A stretch of 38,398 nt of DNA, taken from the NCBI GenBank assembly GCA_016795025.1, contig JAEUIR010000014.1, positions 1 to 38,398 of the forward strand. Direction: 5' to 3'. Below the pieces are notes generated by a model. It searched no databases, was not told the origin of the DNA, and was given only the letters and a program-made list of their open reading frames with translations. A program made the translations under genes and the position numbers. Of the stretch, positions 7,150 through 14,760 are shown in pieces (within the stretch, counting starts at the first letter, position 1; each line of letters starts with the position of its first letter). The DNA comes from Phycisphaerales bacterium. Lineage in GTDB: Bacteria; Planctomycetota; Phycisphaerae; UBA1845; Fen-1342.

Positions 7150-10137
7150 TCATCGCCGCGTCGCGGAACACCTTAATCCGGCGATCGCCAACGAAATGAG
7201 TGCTAAAGCCGCCGGCGGGCACGCGCCGCAGGCCGGCGCATCCTGGCCCGGGTCGTCATCCGTCGTGGGCGGATCGCCAATCGGACGATCGCTCGGATTG
7301 CCCACCTGACCATCGTCACCCGAATTCGTGTTCGAATTCGTCGGCGGACTGGTGATTTCCTCGCACGCATCGCCGACGCCATCACTGTCGCCGTCGAGTT
7401 GCGATGGATTCGGCCGGTCCGGGCAGTTGTCCTCGCAATCCAGCACACCGTCGCCGTCGCGATCGGTCTCCGCCACGCCACAGCCACAGGCGCCTGGCTG
7501 CGTCTTGTTCACGTCGCGCGGACAGCGATCGATGCAATCCGGCACGCCGTCGCCATCCGTGTCGCGGTCCGGCGTTCCGCAGCCGCACGCGCCCGGCGCG
7601 ACTTTTGCGGCGTCGCGCAAGCAACCGTCGTTGCAGTCCGGTGTGCCGTCGCGATCCGTATCGCGATCGCTGTTGTTGCAACCGCAAGCGCCAGGCTCCG
7701 TCTTGTTTCGATCGTTCGGACAACCGTCGGTCGCGTCCGGGGTGCCATCGCCATCCGTGTCGGTCGGCTCCTTTTCGATGCAGTCGGCCACGCCGTTGCC
7801 GTTCGAATCCGCGTCCGGCACACCGCAACCGCAATCACCGGGCGAGCTCTTGTTCGGATCATCCGGACAGCCGTCGGTGTCGTCGGGCACGCCGTCGCCG
7901 TCGCGGTCGGGCGGACCTTTTTCGCTGTCGTTGCAGTCGGGGATGCCGTCGCCATCGCTGTCGGTGTCAGCCACGCCGCACCCACACTCACCCGGCGACG
8001 TTTTGTTCGGATCGAGCGGACAGCCATCGTTGCAGTCGGCCGTTCCATCCCCGTCGCCATCAGCATCCACAACGCCGCATCCGCATTGACCGGGCGAGGT
8101 CTTGTTGGGATCGTCCGGGCAGCCGTCGTTGCAGTCCGGGGTACCGTCGCCGTCGCGATCGCCCTCCTCCCCGCCGTTGGGGCACGGGTCGCACTCGTCA
8201 ATGATTCCGTCGCCGTCCGTGTCGAGCTCGCAATCATCGGGGATCGCATTGAAATTGCAGTCGTCCGAGCCGCCTTCGAGAATATCCAGCCGATCGGGGT
8301 AATTGTTGCAATTGCAATCCAGCCCGCCGACCCAGAAATCGCGGCTGGGCACGCCGAAAGTCTCCGATACGCCGCCGAATACCGCGATCCGACGAGAAAG
8401 CGAATCGAACACCGCAGTCGGCCGACTCAGCCCCTGCGGCAATCCGGCCGCGATGTGCGCCCAGGCGGTTCCGTTCCATTCCCACAGCGCGTTCGCCGCT
8501 CCGACGCCGCCGACAAGGATGCATGACCGCCGGTCAAAGTCATAAACCAGCGCGGCCTCAGCGCTGGCCGGCGGGCCGTCTACCGCGACGCGTGTCCACT
8601 GCACTCCATCGAATTCCCACGTTTCATTGCCGTCTTGATCGCCGCCAAACAGGACGACTACGTTGCGATTGTTGTCAAACGCCATGCAGTGTCCGGACCG
8701 CGCGCTCGGGCCGCTGATCAGTTTTTGCGTCCAGGCCGCGCCGTCGTATACCCAAGTCTCATCGCCGCCATTCGAGCCGCCAAAAAGCACCACCTGCTCG
8801 CGCGCCGCGTCATAAGCCATCGCATGCTGCCGGCGGGCGCTCGGCCCACCGATCGGGATCAGCCGCCATTCGTTGTTTTGCAGTTCCCACGTTTGGTCGC
8901 CGCCATTGCTGCCGCCAAAAAGAACCGTCACGCCACGCACGCGGTCATGCGCCATCGCGTGCCCGCTTCGCGCGGTAGGTCCGGGCAGATCGACGCCTTG
9001 CCACTGGCTGCGATTCCAGAACCAGGTTCGCGCATCAGTTGGATGGCCGCCGAACAACACACTGCGGCGTCCCGGCGCGCCGGATTCAAACACCATCGCC
9101 GCGTCGCTGCGCTCCGGCGGCGCCAAATCCGGAAACTGCGACCACGTCGCACCGTCCCACAGCCAGGTCTCGCGGCTGCGAAAACCGTCATTGCCGCCCA
9201 TAAGCACGGCCGACGACAACTCGTTGTTCCACGCAAAAGCCGCGAACAAACGCGGCGAAGGCCCATTGTCCGTGAGCATCACCCACGCTGCGCCGTCCCA
9301 CGCCCAGAGTTCGTTTTTCAATCCGCCGCCGTCCGATCCGCCGAATAACAGCACGCGCTCCGAAATCAGATCAAACGTCATCGAGTGGCCGAATCGTGGA
9401 CCCGGTCCCGTTTCCGCAACCAGTGACCACTGTGTGCCGTCCCACTCCCAAGTGTCAGCAAGCGGGTTGCCGTCGGCATCAACGCCGCCGAAGAGCACAA
9501 CGACGTTTCTGATATTGTCATATGCAACCGCATGTCGTTCGCGCGCGGCCGGGCCTGTCGCCCCGGTGTTCTGCCATACGGTTCCATCCCACAGCCATGT
9601 ATCGCCTAGCGGCTGTCCGTTATTGACATCCGCGCCGCCAAACAAGACCGTGCGCTGCCGCGCCTGATCATACGCAAGGCCGGCGTGCCGCCGCGCACTC
9701 GGTCCAACTTCCGCGATGCGCTGCCAGATATTGAACGCGAATTCCCACGTCTCGCCGCCGCCGGTGGTGCCTCCGAACAACACGGCTACATCGCGCGTGG
9801 TGTCGTAAGCAACGCTGTGACCCGACCGCGCCGATGGCCCAAAGCCCGGCTGAATTCGCCACGGGTCGCCGGAGAACACCCATAGCTCGCGATTTGGGCC
9901 AATATCCGTCGCCCCACCGACCATCACGCTTCGGTGCTGTGACTCTTCATAGAACATCACGGCTTCCTGCCGACCGGTCGGCGCGCCTTCATCTATCCAT
10001 GCCGAGCAGGCCTGGCCACGCGCGGCGGAACTCGCCGTGAGACACATCAGGAGAGCTGCGACCAGCGCCGCCCAATCGCCGGTGCTGAAACGCCCGGCGG
10101 GTATTTGTGGCTGAGCAAATGCTAGGCGGATAAGCAT
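7150..10137 (-). CDS. Secreted kelch-repeat / thrombospondin type 3 repeat protein with putative C-terminal sorting signal
   Basis: A 995-residue surface or secreted protein. ATG 10137 was chosen because a signal sequence with the core WAALVAALLMCLTASSAARG follows shortly; ATGs up to 10200 are possible and no strong ribosome site decides. After the signal come about twelve kelch-type blades, each with a V-x-L-F-G-G-like strand (VAVLFGGTTGG, TVLFGGADVNN, VTVLFGGSNGG and others), covering roughly the first 60% and enough for two propellers. Next are calcium-binding thrombospondin-3 repeats rich in DxDGDGxPDCxD, including six copies of a CPxDPNKTxPGxCGCG unit. The C-terminus has ACGACPP, a hydrophobic stretch (AALALISLAIAGL) and a basic end (ATRR), which resembles MYXO-CTERM-like sorting tails. 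Function is unknown; adhesion or cell-surface display is likely. It is transcribed divergently from the TPR lipoprotein. Confidence 0.87.
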   Translation of the reverse strand: MLIRLAFAQPQIPAGRFSTGDWAALVAALLMCLTASSAARGQACSAWIDEGAPTGRQEAVMFYEESQHRSVMVGGATDIGPNRELWVFSGDPWRIQPGFGPSARSGHSVAYDTTRDVAVLFGGTTGGGETWEFAFNIWQRIAEVGPSARRHAGLAYDQARQRTVLFGGADVNNGQPLGDTWLWDGTVWQNTGATGPAARERHAVAYDNIRNVVVLFGGVDADGNPLADTWEWDGTQWSLVAETGPGPRFGHSMTFDLISERVLLFGGSDGGGLKNELWAWDGAAWVMLTDNGPSPRLFAAFAWNNELSSAVLMGGNDGFRSRETWLWDGATWSQFPDLAPPERSDAAMVFESGAPGRRSVLFGGHPTDARTWFWNRSQWQGVDLPGPTARSGHAMAHDRVRGVTVLFGGSNGGDQTWELQNNEWRLIPIGGPSARRQHAMAYDAAREQVVLFGGSNGGDETWVYDGAAWTQKLISGPSARSGHCMAFDNNRNVVVLFGGDQDGNETWEFDGVQWTRVAVDGPPASAEAALVYDFDRRSCILVGGVGAANALWEWNGTAWAHIAAGLPQGLSRPTAVFDSLSRRIAVFGGVSETFGVPSRDFWVGGLDCNCNNYPDRLDILEGGSDDCNFNAIPDDCELDTDGDGIIDECDPCPNGGEEGDRDGDGTPDCNDGCPDDPNKTSPGQCGCGVVDADGDGDGTADCNDGCPLDPNKTSPGECGCGVADTDSDGDGIPDCNDSEKGPPDRDGDGVPDDTDGCPDDPNKSSPGDCGCGVPDADSNGNGVADCIEKEPTDTDGDGTPDATDGCPNDRNKTEPGACGCNNSDRDTDRDGTPDCNDGCLRDAAKVAPGACGCGTPDRDTDGDGVPDCIDRCPRDVNKTQPGACGCGVAETDRDGDGVLDCEDNCPDRPNPSQLDGDSDGVGDACEEITSPPTNSNTNSGDDGQVGNPSDRPIGDPPTTDDDPGQDAPACGACPPAALALISLAIAGLRCSATRR
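7370..8200 (-). repeat. Tandem thrombospondin-3 type coding repeats (six units)
   Basis: Within the kelch/TSP3 gene a unit of about 33 codons recurs six times, with the protein pattern C(P/L)xDxxKxxPGxCGCx...D(G/R)DGxxDC. Units two and three carry an extra 16-18 codons. The copies diverge at DNA level, so this is an old protein repeat and not a recent expansion. The acidic DxDGDG loops are expected to bind calcium. Confidence 0.85.
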
Positions 10138-10390
10138 GGGGCGACGACGTGAATCAAGGCGATGGCAGCGCATGGGCATCTGTTCCATTCCGCGACGCAT
10201 GGCCGCGCGTGATACGTTTTTTGATATAACTTCTTTTGCCGCAAATTGTTATGACACAGGAATGCGGCTCCGATTCCCATCCGGATTTAGTGTACGGCCA
10301 ACCCGGCGGTCGTTTCAATGCCAGATTGCGCCACCGTGCCGGTCCGATCGCGGGATTGCCGCCGCAGCTGCATCGCACGAGAATCGGTCC

Positions 10391-10399
10391 GAAAAGGAG
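10391..10399 (+). promoter_or_regulatory. Ribosome-binding site deciding the GTG start of the TPR lipoprotein
   Basis: GAAAAGGAG ends six bases before GTG 10406. No similar site precedes the upstream in-frame ATGs, and the lipoprotein signal begins exactly at this GTG. Confidence 0.75.
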
Positions 10400-10405
10400 T
10401 CTTCC

Positions 10406-11374
10406 GTGCGTCTTGTAGCGCTCACATTCTCAGCCGTCGCTTTCGGACTGCTCACCGTCGGGGCGTGCCAAGCCCCGCCCGAATCGGCACCGTGTAAGAA
10501 TAATGCGGTTTCGCGTGCGTCGGCCGCGAGCACTCCGCAGCCGCACTCGCTGCTCGGCAGGCCCCTTTTGCCCGATCCCCCGGGCGACCGCGCCAAGCTC
10601 GAACAAGCGCTCCACGACGCTCGCGCGCAGCTTGACGAACGGCCTGACGACCCGGATCGACTGATCTGGGTTGGACGGCGTCTCGGATACTTGTGGCGGA
10701 TTCAAGAAGCGATCGACGTGTACAGCGACGGGATTCGCCGCTTTCCCGATTACGCGGCGCTCTATCGCCACCGCGGCCATCGCTACATCACGCTGCGGCA
10801 ATTCGATGCGGCAATTCGCGATTTGAAAAAGGCGGCCGAACTGCTGGGCGATCGGCCCGACCAGGTTGAGCCGGACGGCATGCCGAATGCGAAGAATATT
10901 CCGCTGACGACTTTGAAATTCAATGTGTCGTACCATCTGGCGCTGGCGCACTATTTCAACGGCGATTTTCAGGCCGCTTTCGAAGCGCTAAACGAGACGA
11001 TGCGCCACACGCGCGGGTACGACGACAATCTCGTCGCTGTCAGCGATTGGATGTATCTGACGCTCATGCGACTCGGCCGAGCCAAAGCCGCCGCCGACCT
11101 GCTCGAACCGATATCGCAGGACATGAATATCATCGAAAACACCGCGTATCACAGGCGCTTATTGATGTACAAAGGCTTGTTATCGCCCGAGGGCTTGCTT
11201 TCGCCGACGCGCGATGACGTGGCTGTGGCCACGCTCGGCTATGGGGTTGCGATGCATTTCGAATTCAAAGGCGAATCGCGGCGCGCTCGCGAGATTCTCG
11301 AACGCGTCGTCGCGGGCAAGAGCTGGCCGGCGTTCGGCTTTATTGCGGCGGAAGCGGAGCTCGCGCGACAGTAG
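10406..11374 (+). CDS. TPR-repeat lipoprotein
   Basis: A 322-residue predicted lipoprotein. GTG at 10406 was chosen over upstream ATGs because AAGGAG sits six bases before it and a lipoprotein signal follows at once: MRLVALTF..., with the lipobox VGAC and C21 as the lipidated residue. A Pro/Ser/Ala linker follows. From about residue 55 there are tetratricopeptide-like helical pairs (ERPDDPDRLIWVGRRLGYLW, EAIDVYSDGIRRFPDYAALY, YITLRQFDAAIRDLKKAAEL, LALAHYFNGDFQAAFEALNE). These form a protein-binding solenoid, probably on the periplasmic face of a membrane. There is no catalytic motif. The gene is divergent from the kelch protein across an AT-richer 205-205-base region and convergent with the TOPRIM-like gene 25 bases away. 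The partner is unknown. Confidence 0.85.
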   Translation: MRLVALTFSAVAFGLLTVGACQAPPESAPCKNNAVSRASAASTPQPHSLLGRPLLPDPPGDRAKLEQALHDARAQLDERPDDPDRLIWVGRRLGYLWRIQEAIDVYSDGIRRFPDYAALYRHRGHRYITLRQFDAAIRDLKKAAELLGDRPDQVEPDGMPNAKNIPLTTLKFNVSYHLALAHYFNGDFQAAFEALNETMRHTRGYDDNLVAVSDWMYLTLMRLGRAKAAADLLEPISQDMNIIENTAYHRRLLMYKGLLSPEGLLSPTRDDVAVATLGYGVAMHFEFKGESRRAREILERVVAGKSWPAFGFIAAEAELARQ

Positions 11375-11398
11375 CCGCGCATTGGCATTCATACAGAC

Positions 11399-11887
11399 TC
11401 AACCGAACAGGAAACCCTTGACGGTCTGGAGCAGGCGAAGTCGGTCAGCTTCATTGTGTCGGAGCTGTTCGTGATTCCAAATATCCGTCTGTTCGCCGTC
11501 GCATTCATCCGCGAGAGCCTGTCCAATGCCCTCGAGCTTCAACCCAAGCGCTTGCGCTAGGGACTCGGGAGTATCACGCGGCCCAATCACAAAGACGCGG
11601 GATCGAAGCGGTTCCGGAACTTTGGACTCGAACTCCGAACGGCGTCCGACGGCATCCCCATCGAAGTCGACAATCATGACCACATGCATGTGCTCGCTCT
11701 GCTGTAGTAACGGCACGTATCCTTTCTTGAACGTGTCGAGCACCCGGGTCCAGCCGCCGGCGGGTTCAACCACCTGCGCTTGCCGCGTGGCCACGCGAAC
11801 GTGCCCCACGAAGCCGTTGGCAATTTGCCGGTTGGCGTCGTCTTCTGGAATCACGTAGACATGAGGTTTGTATTTGTTCACGCTCAT
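11399..11887 (-). CDS. Small TOPRIM-like protein paired with an ATPase (putative defence effector)
   Basis: A 162-residue protein not assigned to a named family with certainty. It opens with a beta strand ending in an acidic motif (HVYVIPEDDANRQIANGF, E15-D16-D17). A second strand ends in VVMIVDFDGD (D74, D76, D78), and a third follows (RVFVIGP). An N-terminal Glu after strand one plus a DxD after a later strand is the layout of TOPRIM-type metal-dependent nuclease folds, so a metal-binding nuclease or nucleotide-processing role is inferred, not shown. Its ATG overlaps the stop of the upstream ATPase by four bases (ATGA), so the two are translationally coupled. ATPase plus TOPRIM pairs occur in anti-phage systems such as PARIS, but this protein is much shorter than AriB. 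A HEPN, PIN or unrelated fold remains possible. Confidence 0.65.
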   Translation of the reverse strand: MSVNKYKPHVYVIPEDDANRQIANGFVGHVRVATRQAQVVEPAGGWTRVLDTFKKGYVPLLQQSEHMHVVMIVDFDGDAVGRRSEFESKVPEPLRSRVFVIGPRDTPESLAQALGLKLEGIGQALADECDGEQTDIWNHEQLRHNEADRLRLLQTVKGFLFG

Positions 11888-12999
11888 CCGATAATCTCGT
11901 CACGGGCTAAAGCGTGAATCAGGTCGCCTGTGTAGCTGAACGCACTAAGCGGCTTAACAACAGTCGGTTCCAAGTGAGACTTGCGGACGAGTACGAACGT
12001 ATTGTCGTCGGAGAATTTCCGAATGGTCTCCGGATGATGCGTCGTTGCAATGAACTGTCCGCCGCGATTGGTCATCTTCCGCATGGCCGCAATGAAATGT
12101 CCGACCTCTGAGAGCGAAAGATGATTGTCCGGCTCGTCCCACACGCATACGACGGGTGGATCGGTGCGGGCACGCACCGCATTGGCGGCGGCAATGTAAG
12201 CGGAAAGCATGAAGCACTTTTCGCCGTCCGACAGAACATCAAAATCAAGTGGCAAGGTCTGGTGCGGATTTTGTTGATCGAACGTAACAATCAACTGGCT
12301 GCCGCCTTCTTTGCCGCGATCCACGTTCTCGATCGAAGAAAAATCTGGAAGCACGTTCCGAACGAAAGATTCAAACTCACCGTAGGCTTTGGGTTTCCGC
12401 TGCAGCATGGCGCGAAGGCATGAGGCATAGTTCAAGCCGTGCCGATCCAGCTCGGTTGCAGGCTCCTCGGAGAATCCTTCCATCATCTGGGGGATCGGTG
12501 CGAGCAGAATCATTGTGGCAAAGAATGCCTTCACATCTTGGATCGAGCGCTCGGGCGGCTTTTCATTGATGACGGGCAGAGCGAATACATGCCAATCGAG
12601 TCTGAACTCTGCCCCCCCCACGGTCTGAACTTGCGCCTGCCGTCGAGTAAAAACGCTTACACCATCCTTTAGCAGCGTTTCCTCGACAATGCGAGCTTCG
12701 TAGAAGTCTGTGGGCCATTCGAACGAAACCGTGTATTTGAATCGTCCCAGCTCAAGAACCGCATCGATTTCGAACCGCATCGGTTGGCTCTTGTCGAACC
12801 GGGCGAAATCCTTCGCACGGATCACATCCCTGACCCGGTTGGGCCCGCGGCAGATTGACTGGAGTACTTGCAGCGCGTGCAGTACGGTCGATTTGCCTGC
12901 GCCGTTCTTGCCGATCAGAAGAGCCGAATGCTGCCCGGCAAAGTCGAGGGTGAAGTTCTCAAGGCATCGAAAATTGTGAACGTAGAGCCGCTCAATCAT
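11884..12999 (-). CDS. SMC/RecF-like AAA ATPase (AAA_15/AAA_21 type)
   Basis: A 371-residue ABC-fold ATPase of the RecF/OLD-like class. It begins MIERLYVHNFRCLENFTLDF, the usual first strands. Walker A is GKNGAGKST (30-38). The signature region is FDVLSDGEKCFMLSAYIAA, Walker B is VVCVWDEPDNHLS and the switch His motif is ATTHHPETI. The middle (about 85-240) is a family-specific lobe without a long coiled coil. Such stand-alone ATPases commonly sense or assemble an effector encoded next door; here that is the TOPRIM-like protein overlapping its stop codon. The start is supported by GGTGA seven bases upstream. By hand count, GC over 12241-12420 is 91/180 (51%), against 113/180 (63%) over 10621-10800 in the neighbouring TPR gene. 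This suggests acquisition by transfer. The biochemical partner is inferred from the operon only. Confidence 0.85.
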   Translation of the reverse strand: MIERLYVHNFRCLENFTLDFAGQHSALLIGKNGAGKSTVLHALQVLQSICRGPNRVRDVIRAKDFARFDKSQPMRFEIDAVLELGRFKYTVSFEWPTDFYEARIVEETLLKDGVSVFTRRQAQVQTVGGAEFRLDWHVFALPVINEKPPERSIQDVKAFFATMILLAPIPQMMEGFSEEPATELDRHGLNYASCLRAMLQRKPKAYGEFESFVRNVLPDFSSIENVDRGKEGGSQLIVTFDQQNPHQTLPLDFDVLSDGEKCFMLSAYIAAANAVRARTDPPVVCVWDEPDNHLSLSEVGHFIAAMRKMTNRGGQFIATTHHPETIRKFSDDNTFVLVRKSHLEPTVVKPLSAFSYTGDLIHALARDEIIG

Positions 13000-13218
13000 C
13001 GTGTTTCACCGGTTGGCATTCCCCTAAGGATAGCCGCTCCATTGTGCATGGGCTACGCCGCACGCGCTAAGCGCCTCGCTCCATGGAGCAAGTCCCTCAG
13101 CCACATGGCTGAATGTCTCGGTCGCATTGAAACAGCACCACGCCGCATGGACGAAAGCTTCGCGCCATGTGAGCGAAAAGCGGCGAAAAATGAAGTCATG
13201 ACATACCTGCCAACCAAC
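13000..13218. other. Intergenic region with a cluster of four short palindromes
   Basis: No convincing gene lies between the ATPase start (12999) and the small secreted protein (13323). Within 106 bases there are four inverted repeats. GCGCTAAGCGC is at 13064-13074 and GCTCCATGGAGC at 13078-13089. TCAGCC-ACAT-GGCTGA is at 13097-13112. A nested one, CATGG-a-CGAA-agc-TTCG-cg-CCATG, is at 13146-13169. It could be a degenerate dispersed palindromic element or the operator/leader of the ATPase operon. Confidence 0.6.
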
Positions 13219-13249
13219 AAAAACGCCGCAACTTCGACCCGTTGCGGCG
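13219..13249 (-). terminator. Rho-independent terminator of the small secreted protein gene
   Basis: Read on the minus strand, an 8-bp perfect stem (CGCCGCAA 13249-13242 with TTGCGGCG 13231-13224, 10-base loop) is followed directly by TTTTT (13223-13219). It lies 73 bases past the stop of the gene at 13323-13847 and would also insulate the ATPase operon from read-through. This is the clearest intrinsic terminator in the window. Confidence 0.8.
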
Positions 13250-13322
13250 CTGGATTCAAATAGCTCGAGCCAATCGGTTGTATGGATGCAGTCGGTCGGC
13301 TTTCTGGCTGGGCCCAGTCGCC

Positions 13323-13847
13323 TCACCGGCCGCGCATGCGCCGCACGATCACGCGCTCAGGCCGGGCGCGGTGCTGCTCGGCGCGGGTCACCACATGCGC
13401 CAGACCGCCGCGCTCGGTGCGCGCCGTCGCGGTCGAAACGACCGGCTGATTGTGCCCGGTCGCGCCACCGACGCTCACCTCGCGTTCGCGACCGCCACGG
13501 GCCAGCGCGACTCCGCTACTGGTGGACACATCGCCATCTCGATCGATGTTGATATTGAAATTGCTGGCAACCGCGAGGCCGCGATGCTCGACGGCGTTGC
13601 TCAACGAAAGCGCCAAGCCGTTTTCATCAAAGCCGACGGCAATGCCGCGAGCTTGATTCACTTCGCCGCTTCGCGAGTTCGTGCGGGCAAAGCCGGCCTC
13701 ACCGGTGTAGTTCGCCGTGGCGACTGCGGTTGCGTCCCGTCCGCGGCCCGTGACCCCGGCCGTCGTAGCAGCGTCTGCCCCAAACACCGTTCCGCCGATA
13801 AAACCGATGGCCCCAATCGCCCAGATACGAGTATTCGCCGTACGCAT
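13323..13847 (-). CDS. Small secreted protein of unknown function
   Basis: A 174-residue protein of unrecognised family. ATG 13847 was chosen over the ATG ten codons upstream because AAGGAG lies eight bases before it and the signal peptide begins there (MRTANTRIWAIGAIGFIGGT, then VFGADA as the likely cleavage region). The mature part is rich in Ala, Gly, Ser, Thr and Arg. It has an alternating hydrophobic/polar pattern (LALSLSNAVEHRGLAVASN, FNINIDRDGDVSTSSGVALA) suggesting beta structure, and a basic C-terminus (RPERVIVRRMRGR). There are no cysteines in the mature region and no catalytic motif. It lies 102 bases downstream of rph on the same strand but has its own ribosome site and a clear terminator. 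Periplasmic or extracellular location is inferred. Confidence 0.7.
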   Translation of the reverse strand: MRTANTRIWAIGAIGFIGGTVFGADAATTAGVTGRGRDATAVATANYTGEAGFARTNSRSGEVNQARGIAVGFDENGLALSLSNAVEHRGLAVASNFNINIDRDGDVSTSSGVALARGGREREVSVGGATGHNQPVVSTATARTERGGLAHVVTRAEQHRARPERVIVRRMRGR

Positions 13848-13949
13848 GTCCGATTCTCCTTGTGTCTTTCGCCGCACAGCGGCGTTCGCGGAGTTGGACG
13901 GGCGTTGATCGGGGTTTATTCACTCATTCCGCGCGGAGGGCGGGGCGCG

Positions 13950-14660
13950 TTACCCGCGCAGGGTGGCCCGCTGCACGTCGAATAACTGACGAATGGCCGC
14001 CGCGCCGCGGCTCGTCATCGCGCCCATCTGCTCCTGCGAAAACGTGCTTCGCTCGCCCGTGGCTTGCACTTCGATCCATTGATCGGCGTCGGTCATCACG
14101 AGATTGCAATCCACGTCGGCCCGCACGTCTTCGCGATAATTCAAATCAACCAGCACGTCGCCATCCACGACGCCGACGCTCACGGCCGCTACCGCACAGA
14201 TACGCACATCGTCGCCCCACAAGTCCTGCTTCGCGCCGCTCGCTAACGCATCGACCAGCGCGACATACGCGCCCGTGATGGATGCTGTGCGCGTTCCGCC
14301 GTCCGCTTCCAACACGTCGCAATCGATATGGATCGTGTTCGCCCCCATGCGCGGCATATTCACCGCCGCGCGCAGCGATCGGCCGATCAGGCGCTCGATC
14401 TCTCGGGTGCGGCCGTCCACGCGCTCGCGGCTGCGCGAGCGACGCCTGCCCGTGGAGGCCGGCAACATGTCATATTCAGCCGTCAGCCAGCCTGCGCCGC
14501 TCCCTTCGCGCCATTCGGGCACGCCGGAGACGATGCTGGCAGTGCAGATTACCGCGGTGCCGCCAGTGCGGATCAGGACCGACCCGGCCGCCGAAGAAAC
14601 GAAGCCGCGCTGGATCGTGACTGGTCGGAGTTGGTCGGGGGTTCGGCTGTCTGGTCGCAT
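13950..14660 (-). CDS. rph: Ribonuclease PH
   Basis: A 236-residue phosphorolytic 3'-5' exoribonuclease that trims tRNA 3' ends using phosphate. ATG 14660 gives the family's standard N-terminus (MRPDSRTPDQLRPVTIQRGF) and usual length; an upstream in-frame ATG would add 47 unrelated residues. Family landmarks: GSVLIRTGGTAVICTASI, GWLTAEYDMLPAST, GRTREIERLIGRSLRAAV, the phosphate-site region IHIDCDVLEADGGTRTASIT, and the C-terminal VMTDADQWIEVQATGE...FS. It is transcribed divergently from mfd across 100 bases. The ribosome site is only AGGA next to the start. Often rph is followed by rdgB; here an unrelated secreted protein follows. Confidence 0.95.
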   Translation of the reverse strand: MRPDSRTPDQLRPVTIQRGFVSSAAGSVLIRTGGTAVICTASIVSGVPEWREGSGAGWLTAEYDMLPASTGRRRSRSRERVDGRTREIERLIGRSLRAAVNMPRMGANTIHIDCDVLEADGGTRTASITGAYVALVDALASGAKQDLWGDDVRICAVAAVSVGVVDGDVLVDLNYREDVRADVDCNLVMTDADQWIEVQATGERSTFSQEQMGAMTSRGAAAIRQLFDVQRATLRG

Positions 14661-14760
14661 TCCTGTTTGATAACGCGGGCATCGGACGGATGCAATCTGC
14701 GCCGGTTGCGGCAGATCGCCGTTGGCGCGTGTCATTGACTTTGCCGATAAGATTCCGCGT

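Noticed and set aside
7370-8200. A possible CRISPR array
   Set aside because: The regular repeats are protein-coding thrombospondin-3 units with diverged DNA and no unique spacers of constant length.
7399-8526. Long plus-strand frames opposite the thrombospondin-3 repeats
   Set aside because: The repetitive composition reflects the DGDG codons of the minus-strand protein; there is no ribosome site or recognisable domain.
11399-12999. Direct assignment of the operon to PARIS, Gabija or Septu
   Set aside because: The small protein is far too short for AriB, the TOPRIM-like part is not fused to the ATPase as in OLD/GajA, and no HNH motif is present.
13024-13326. A 100-codon minus-strand frame through the palindrome cluster
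   Set aside because: It spans the terminator and the palindromes, overlaps the end of the secreted protein gene, and has no ribosome site or recognisable features.
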